Assembly (NCBI GenBank): GCA_030549335.1
Contig: CM060198.1
Span: forward strand, 57,732,771 to 57,796,770
Reading direction: 5' to 3'
DNA from: Pontederia crassipes
Lineage: Eukaryota; Streptophyta; Magnoliopsida; Commelinales; Pontederiaceae
Length of the DNA stretch: 64,000 nucleotides
Made by a program: the position numbers and the translations under genes. Shown here piece by piece: positions 57,901 to 64,000 of this stretch (position 1 is its first letter; each line of letters opens with the position of its first letter). Below the pieces are notes generated by a model. That model did no database searches and was not told the DNA's origin. It worked only from the letters and a program-made list of their open reading frames with translations.

Positions 57901-58315
57901 TCTTCCTAAGGGACCTGCTCCAAAAATTTAACGATTTTAAAAATTTTGTTTTTTATTTTATATTAGAGTTCTCTATATATATTTTTATGACAGGTTGAAT
58001 TATTTCGTATTTTCATAATCATCAATATTTTATAATAAAAAAAAGATGTAGTCTAATGAACCTCGTAAATCTCGTGTGATCTCTCCCGTAACATTATTAA
58101 TGGTCGCTAATTTAATGAAATGATTAAGTGCATGGCGAAATGCATGCATGATACTTACGGGATCAATTTAATTTGGCTCGGTGTAAAGTTTATTCCACAC
58201 CAATCAATTACGTAAACCTTATTTAAGGAGACCAAGATTGGGCTTCTTTGTTATGTTGGTCGAGTCCAAATTCCATTTTTGTTCTCCTAATTAATTAGAT
58301 CAATCCACCTGATGC
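57901..58315. other. Upstream region of the thaumatin-like gene
   Basis: AT-rich promoter-side DNA. TTATTTAAGG at about 58217 is a weak TATA candidate about 150 bp before the ATG. Confidence 0.4.
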
Positions 58316-58369
58316 ATGTTGAAGTACCCCTGGTCTCCTGTGCCGCTCCTCTTGACCTTGAGCTCAAAA

Positions 58370-59143
58370 ATGGCCTCCTCCGGCGCCATTGCTCTCTTCG
58401 CCCTCATCCTCTTCGTCACTCGTCCTTTCGCCCTCAACTTTTCGGCCGCCGCCATCTTCAACATCCTAAACCGATGCCCATACACCATCTGGCCCGCGGT
58501 GTACCCCGGCGCCGGCGGCCGGCAGCTCGACCCTGGCGAGATCTGGACGGTCAGCATTCCGCCGGGCACCAACGGGCGCATCCGAGCCCGCACCGGCTGC
58601 TCCTTCGACGCGAGCGGCCGCGGCGCGTGCGAGACCTGCGACTGCGGCGGGCTCCTGTCCTGCAAGACGGGCAACGGCTCCACGCCGTGCACCCTGGCCG
58701 AGTTCTCGCTCAACCAGTTCCAGGACAACGACTACTTCGACATCTCCCTCGTCGACGGCTTCAACCTTCCCATGGAGTTCCTCCCGTGGGGCGGCTCCAA
58801 CTGCTCCTCGGGCCCCCAGTGCACGGCCGACCTCACCGCGAGCTGCCCCGAAGAGCTGAAGGCGCCGGGAGGCTGCAACAACCCCTGCACCGTGTACAAG
58901 ACGGAGGAGTACTGCTGCCGGTCGGGATCGGAGGCGTGCGGCCCGAACAAGTACTCCAAGTTCTTCTGGAGCAACTGCCCGAACGTTTACAGCTACGCCT
59001 TCGACGAGTCGATGACGACGTTCACCTGCCCCGGGGGGACGGACTACAAGGTGGTGTTCTGCTCGAACGCCTCGGCGTGGGACCGGCCGGTGGAGTTCCC
59101 CACGGCGTTCGGGCAGATCTTTGTGAGACTGGTGATCAGATAA
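58370..59143 (+). CDS. Thaumatin-like protein, PR-5 family (257 aa, 18 Cys)
   Basis: Secreted defence-type protein of the thaumatin/osmotin fold. Signal peptide about residues 1-25 (MASSGAIALFALILFVTRPF). Mature start near FSAAAIFNILNRCPYTIWP. The acidic-cleft residues Arg74, Glu111, Asp124, Asp129 and Asp154 are kept. It has 18 cysteines (36, 77, 87, 90, 92, 98, 107, 145, 151, 159, 169, 173, 182, 183, 190, 203, 220, 231), not the usual 16. Cys90 and Cys107 are extra, and Cys90 replaces the Gly of the C.TGDC signature. After the last Cys there is a 26-residue extension (SNASAWDRPVEFPTAFGQIF and more) where most relatives end. The frame is open 18 codons upstream, but this ATG (AAAATGGCC) starts a good signal peptide. 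Single exon, GC-rich. A copia element begins about 250 bp downstream. Confidence 0.92.
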   Translation: MASSGAIALFALILFVTRPFALNFSAAAIFNILNRCPYTIWPAVYPGAGGRQLDPGEIWTVSIPPGTNGRIRARTGCSFDASGRGACETCDCGGLLSCKTGNGSTPCTLAEFSLNQFQDNDYFDISLVDGFNLPMEFLPWGGSNCSSGPQCTADLTASCPEELKAPGGCNNPCTVYKTEEYCCRSGSEACGPNKYSKFFWSNCPNVYSYAFDESMTTFTCPGGTDYKVVFCSNASAWDRPVEFPTAFGQIFVRLVIR

Positions 59144-59394
59144 GCGACAAGGTGCAGCCTTTGTCTTCGTGCCGTGCGGCAACGGGCGACGGGCGACAGG
59201 CGACAGCGATCCGGCCATGTGCTTGGCCTGGCGACAACCTCAACAGTGCCTCATCTTTCGTTACCAACCACGTATGCCATGCACTCATGCACGCGTCGGA
59301 GTCGGCTGAGACTATTTTATTTGCCTATTATGTTGTTATCATATTTTTGGTAGCTGGTCAAGGACTCCCAATTATTGTGCTACCTCACGAAAGA

Positions 59395-59738
59395 TGTTAA
59401 TAATGTCCAGTTGGTCCTCTATATAGTCAGGCGCTTCAGCAGAATTTTTTTATGAGAGTCTCGCGAAAATTTTTAGAAGTATTCTGTATATGATTCAGAT
59501 TTGATTTATTTTCTTATCACGAGATAGGTATTTTATTTTTAGGGAATTTATTTAGAGTCCCAGTCCGTACGTAATTCCTATCATCTGTCAAAAGGAGTGC
59601 CTATATAAACTCTCTAGGGGTCTAAACAGAGACACATCCTTGTAATCATCATTATTTCATAACAAAGAGCCGCCGTCGTTTTTCTTCTTCGCGTTCTTCT
59701 GTATTTCGTGTGATCCCTCTTTCCCCCTTTTCGTAACA
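59395..59738 (+). repeat. 5' LTR of the copia element
   Basis: 344 bp, TGTTAATAATG to TTTTCGTAACA. A TATA-like CCTATATAAACTC (about 59600) and a CTTGTAATCATCATTAT stretch lie in the second half. About 100 bp longer than the 3' copy. Confidence 0.88.
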
Positions 59739-59741
59739 AAC

Positions 59742-59753
59742 TGGTATCAGAGC
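59742..59753 (+). other. Primer-binding site
   Basis: TGGTATCAGAGC just after the 5' LTR, complementary to the 3' end of initiator methionine tRNA, as is normal for plant copia. Confidence 0.85.
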
Positions 59754-62700
59754 CTTAGGGTTTGTCAACGATTCTCGATCAGCAGGGAGATGACGTCGCA
59801 CAATGTGAGCGTGGAGAAGTTCAACGGCAGAAATAGTTTCGGATTGTGGCTGATCAAGATGCAGACGCTTTTGAAGCAACAAGGAGTCTGGTCGCCGCTC
59901 TCAAACGTGTCGAAGAACAAGCCAAAGGAGGAAGACTCGAAGGGCAAAGAAAATGAGATCGACCTCGCAACTTTGGCGGCACAGGAGGAGAATGCGCACT
60001 CGATGATTCTGTTGTGTCTGGCGGATGAGGTGATAATCGAGGTCGCAGATGAAGAAAAAGCGGCCGGTTTGTGGTTGAGACTCGAGAGTCTATATATGAC
60101 GAAGTCTCTCACTAACAAGTTGCTGTTGAAGCAACGTTTGTTCTCTCTCCGCATGTAGGAAGGTACCCCTCTGAATGAACATCTTGATCAGTTAAATTCT
60201 TTGTTGATGGAACTCAGAAATATCGATGTTAAGATCGAGGATGAAGATGCTGCCCTAATTTTGTTAGTTTCGCTTCCTCCATCATATGAGAAATTCGTTC
60301 AGTCTATGATTATCGGAAAGAAAACTATAAGTCTGGAAGAAGTAAGATCGAGTCTCCATACTCGTGAATTTCGGCATAGGACATCTAAAAATTTTGCAGA
60401 GACTCAGGCCGCGGGTTTGATGTCGACCGCAGAGAAGGGACAATCCTCGAATTCGAAGAAATCCAAATACAAGAAGAAGAAAATCACTGCGAAGGACCTC
60501 TGTAATTACTGCAAGGAACCAGATCATTGGAAGAAAAACTATCCGAAGAAGAAGAAGGCCCCCGTCGTTGCGGTGGCACATGAAATAGGGAATTCCGAAG
60601 ATGATTTGATTCTGGCTGCTTCTGATCAAAGATGTCTGGAGGATAGTTTGGTTCTGGATTCGGGGTGTTCCTATCACATGACTCCGAATAAAGATTGGTT
60701 CTCATCTTATTAGAAGGCTGACGATGGAAATGTCATCATGGGCAATAACGCGTCATGTCAGATAGTTGGGATCGGTTCTGTGCAGATCAGGACTCATGAC
60801 AATCTTGTAAGGACGCTGACAGATGTCCGCCATGTTCCGCAACTGAAGAAGAATTTGATATCGCTTGGAGTCCTCGACTCTAAAGGGTGTCAGATCAATG
60901 CTGCTAGAGGCATCCTCACGGTCATGAAGGGTGATGCTACAATTCTGAAGAGAGTCAGACAACAGTGGCTAGTTCATCCGAATCAGATAGGTCTAGGCTG
61001 TGGCACATGTGGCTTGGGCATATGAGTCAGAACGGGATGAATATCCTCAGCAAACGAGGTCTTCTAGGAGAGAAGAAGATATCTGAAATCAACTTCTGCA
61101 AGCACTGTGTATTCGACAAACAGCGAATGTCTCAGTTTGGTAAGGCAGTGCACAGGACGAAGGCGACACTTGACTACATCCACGCCGATTGTTGGGGTCC
61201 CTCTCGTGTTCTATCATTAGGAGGTGCGAGGTACTTCCTATCTGTGATTGATAACTACTCGATGATGACTTGGGTATTCGTGATGAAACACAAGAGTGAG
61301 TCATTCAAGGTCTTCAAGCAGTGGAAGGTTCTGGTGGAAAATCAGACGTCGAAGAAAGTGAAGCATCTTCGTACTGACAATGATTTGGAATTCTGTTCTG
61401 CTGAATTCGACCAGTTCTGCAAAGATGAAGGCATTGTCAGACATCACACAGTCAGGGATACTCCACAGCAGAATGGAGTTGCAGAACGAATGAACAGGAC
61501 ACTTTTGGAGAGGGCAAGGTGCATGCTCTCTGACGCTGGCCTGAATAGGGCATTCTGGGCTGAAGCTGTTAACACAGCTTGCTACTTGATGAATCGAAGT
61601 CCGACGACTGCGATTGATCTCAAGACTCCAACTGAGGTACGATCATGAAATTTTACTGATTATACTTGTCTGAAAGTTTTTTGTTGTCCAGCATACTATC
61701 ACGTCAGTGAAGGGAAGTTAGAGTCAAGGGTCAAAGAAGGGGTGCTCATGAGATATGGTGCATGAGTGAAGGGCTACAGAATCTGGTCTCCTTCAGAACA
61801 CAAAGTCATCCACAGCAGAAGCGTAACCTTTGATGAAGCATCAATGCTTCAATTGAAGGTGGATGCTGAAGAGAGTGTCAGTAAACAGGTGGAGGTTGAA
61901 ATCACTCCAACTGAGGATGATACTAAAGGATCACATCAAGAAGCAGAACCAGAAGGTGAAGAATCTGATGAGCAACCTGAAGAGGAGTCAATTGCTGCTA
62001 GACGTCATCGCAGAAAAGTGGGTCCTCCTAAGCGATATGATTTCGAGGACATGGTTGCTTATGCACTACAGGTAGCTGAAGAGGTGGAGTCTCTGGAGCC
62101 ATCCTCTTATAGGGATGCCATCACATGTGTCGAATCTGGACAGTGAATCGCTGCTATGGGTGAGGAGATAGAATCTCTTCACAAGAATCAGACATGGGAG
62201 ATTGTCAAGTTGCCTAAAGGCAGGAAGATTGTTGACTGTAAATGGATCTTGAAGAAGAAAGCAGAAATTCCAAGAGTTGAAGGCACGAGATACAAAGCAC
62301 GACTGGTTGCTAAAGGTTATAGTCAGAAAGAAAGTTTGGACTACAATAAGAAATTATCACCTGTTGTCAGACATACTTCTATCAGAGTGCTACTTGCTCT
62401 TGTAGCACATCAGAATCTAGAGTTCGAGCAACTAGATGTGAAAACTACTTTCCTCCATGGAGAACTTGAAGAAGACATTCTTATGAGCAAACCAGAGGGA
62501 TTCTCCATTCCAGAAAAGGAGAATCAAGTTTGTAGTCTGAAGAAATCTCTGTATGGCTTGAAGCAATCTCCCAGACAATGGTACAAGAGGTTCGACAGCT
62601 TCATGATCAGTAAGGGATTCAATCGAAGTCCATATGATTGTTGTGTATATCACAAGAAGGTGAATGACGGCTCCACCATCTATTTGCTCTTGTATATTGA

Positions 62701-63714
62701 TGATATGCTTATTGCTGCCAGAGACATGGCAGACATTCAAAATCTGAAGAAGCTCCTCAGTGCATAATTCGACATGAAAGATCTTGGTGCAGCACAGAAG
62801 ATTCTGGGAATGAAAATTCTAAGGGATCGCGCACAGGGTAAACTCTTCTTATCTCAGAAAGGTTATATTGAGAAGATTTTATCCAGGTTTGGAATGTCTG
62901 GAGCGAAGCCTTTGAATACTCCATAAGCTGCAAATGTTCATCTTTTTGTTGCCTTCGCACCAAAGTCAGAAGCAGAAAAGGAGTACATGTCTCGGGTTCC
63001 ATATGCTAGCGCAGTTGAAAGTCTGATGTATGCCATGATTTGCACAAGACCAGACATTGTTCATGCAGTCAGTGTTGTCAGCAGATTCATGAACGATCCA
63101 GGAAAGGAGCACTGATAAACAGTGAAGCGAATTTTTTGATATCTGAGAGGAACATCTGATATTGGCATCATCTACAGAAGTGATAAAGAGTGTTTAGTTG
63201 CAGGGTACTCAGATTCGGATTATGCAGGAGATGTTGATGGAAGACGATCTATAACAGACTATGTCTTCATTTTGGGCAGTTCAGTTATTAGTTGGAAGGC
63301 TACACTTCGGCCATCAGTTACATTGTCCACCACAGAGGCTGAATACATGGCACTGACATAAGCTGCCAAGGAAGACATCTGATTAAAAGGCTTAGTTGGA
63401 GATCTCGGATTACATTAGGAGCAGGCTATAGTGCACTGTGACAGTCTGAGTGCAATATGTTTAGCCAAGGATCAAGTACATCATGAAAGAACCAAACACA
63501 TTGATGTCAGATATCACTTCATCCGCACTGAGAAGAGGATCAAAATGAAGAAGATTAGCACTGAAGACAATTCAGCTAATATGTTCACCAAATCTGTTCC
63601 TTATGGCAAGTTCCAATATTGTTTGGACTTGCTTAACATAAATACTTGGTAATAGCTTCAAGATGGGACTGGCGGCGGCGTGACATACTTTTGTGCTCTG
63701 AAGATGATTCAAGT

Positions 63715-63727
63715 TAAGGTGGAGATT
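63715..63727 (+). other. Polypurine tract
   Basis: AAGGTGGAGATT directly before the TG of the 3' LTR. Confidence 0.75.
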
Positions 63728-63971
63728 TGTTAATAATGCCTTGAATCTGAATCCAATTGGTCCCCCTACATAGTCAGGCGCTTCAGCAGAATTCCCCTAC
63801 ATAGTCAGGCGCTTCATCTGTCAAAGGGAGTGCCTATATAAACTCCCTAAGGGTCTAAACAGAGACCCATCCTTGTAATCATCATTATTCCATAACAAAA
63901 AGCCGCCGCCGTTTTTCTTCTTCGCGTTCTTCTGTATTTCGTGTGATCCCTCTTTCTGTCTTTTCGTAACA
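63728..63971 (+). repeat. 3' LTR of the copia element
   Basis: 244 bp, TGTTAATAATG to TTTTCGTAACA. Lacks about 100 bp present in the 5' LTR and carries a short tandem copy of CCCCTACATAGTCAGGCGCT. Confidence 0.88.
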
Positions 63972-64000
63972 AAAGATTTTTAGGATTATCGCCTTTAATC

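Larger units (their letters stand above)
59395..63971 (+). mobile_element. Ty1/copia element, TNT1/Tork type, broken
   Basis: Both LTRs present, flanked by the identical 5-bp duplication AAAGA (59390-59394 and 63972-63976). Order: LTR, primer site, gag (from 59790), protease, integrase (about 60960-61650), reverse transcriptase (about 62150-62770), RNase H (to about 63650), polypurine tract, LTR. Gag and pol resemble TNT1. The element is broken, with roughly half a dozen to ten breaks. LTRs differ at about 6% of the 157 bases I aligned by eye, so it is not recent, on the order of millions of years. Confidence 0.92.

Noticed and set aside
58312-59400. A 362-codon frame and a 250-codon antisense frame over the thaumatin-like gene
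   Set aside because: Low-complexity arginine/proline-rich shadows of a GC3-rich gene. The thaumatin frame carries all conserved residues.

Overview
The window is nuclear DNA of a flowering plant. Evidence: GC-rich single-exon genes in a strongly AT-rich background, plant repeat families (Mutator-like, CACTA, hAT-type MITEs, L1-type LINEs with an RNase H, SINEs, Ty1/copia and Ty3/gypsy remains), a nuclear insert of plastid DNA, and a run of N at 26104-26182 marking an assembly gap. I cannot name the species. High GC in the genes fits some monocots and some woody eudicots.

Only four genes look intact. Three are tandem minus-strand paralogues of the berberine-bridge-enzyme-like (BBE-like) family of bicovalent FAD oxidoreductases, at 4485-6101, 15519-17123 and 27135-28727. 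Each is one exon with a signal peptide. The fourth is a plus-strand thaumatin-like (PR-5) gene at 58370-59143. Both families are secreted and often tied to defence or cell-wall chemistry, but nothing here shows that they act together.

The BBE-like genes sit in repeated units. The flanks of genes 2 and 3 match for over 1 kb. A fourth unit survives only as an upstream region: a TATA box and leader at 41640-41712, interrupted by a MITE and resuming at 42424-42560, with no coding sequence beside it. A second upstream block is duplicated at 19740-20400 and 53090-53930.

The spaces between genes are mostly transposons. 251-1751, 7678-10110, 22624-24536 and 38863-39524 are Mutator-like elements whose interiors or arms are GC-rich tandem repeats. 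The 2.4-kb one carries pieces of a PPR gene and of a UBA-domain gene (a Pack-MULE). 30088-31544, 49305-50849, 52011-53060 and 41141-41507 form one family of non-autonomous CACTA elements packed with short palindromes. 42731-48780 is a full-length but dead LINE with a 13-bp target duplication. 11215-13960 is an old copia fossil, and 31860-33240 holds LINE ORF1 and gypsy gag fossils. 37393-38520 is plastid DNA (two separate parts of ycf2, plus clpP). 59395-63971 is a copia element with both LTRs and a 5-bp target duplication, broken inside.

Most remaining sequence is AT-rich spacer with MITEs and AT microsatellites. No CRISPR, no free-standing tRNA or rRNA gene and no bacterial-type operon was seen.
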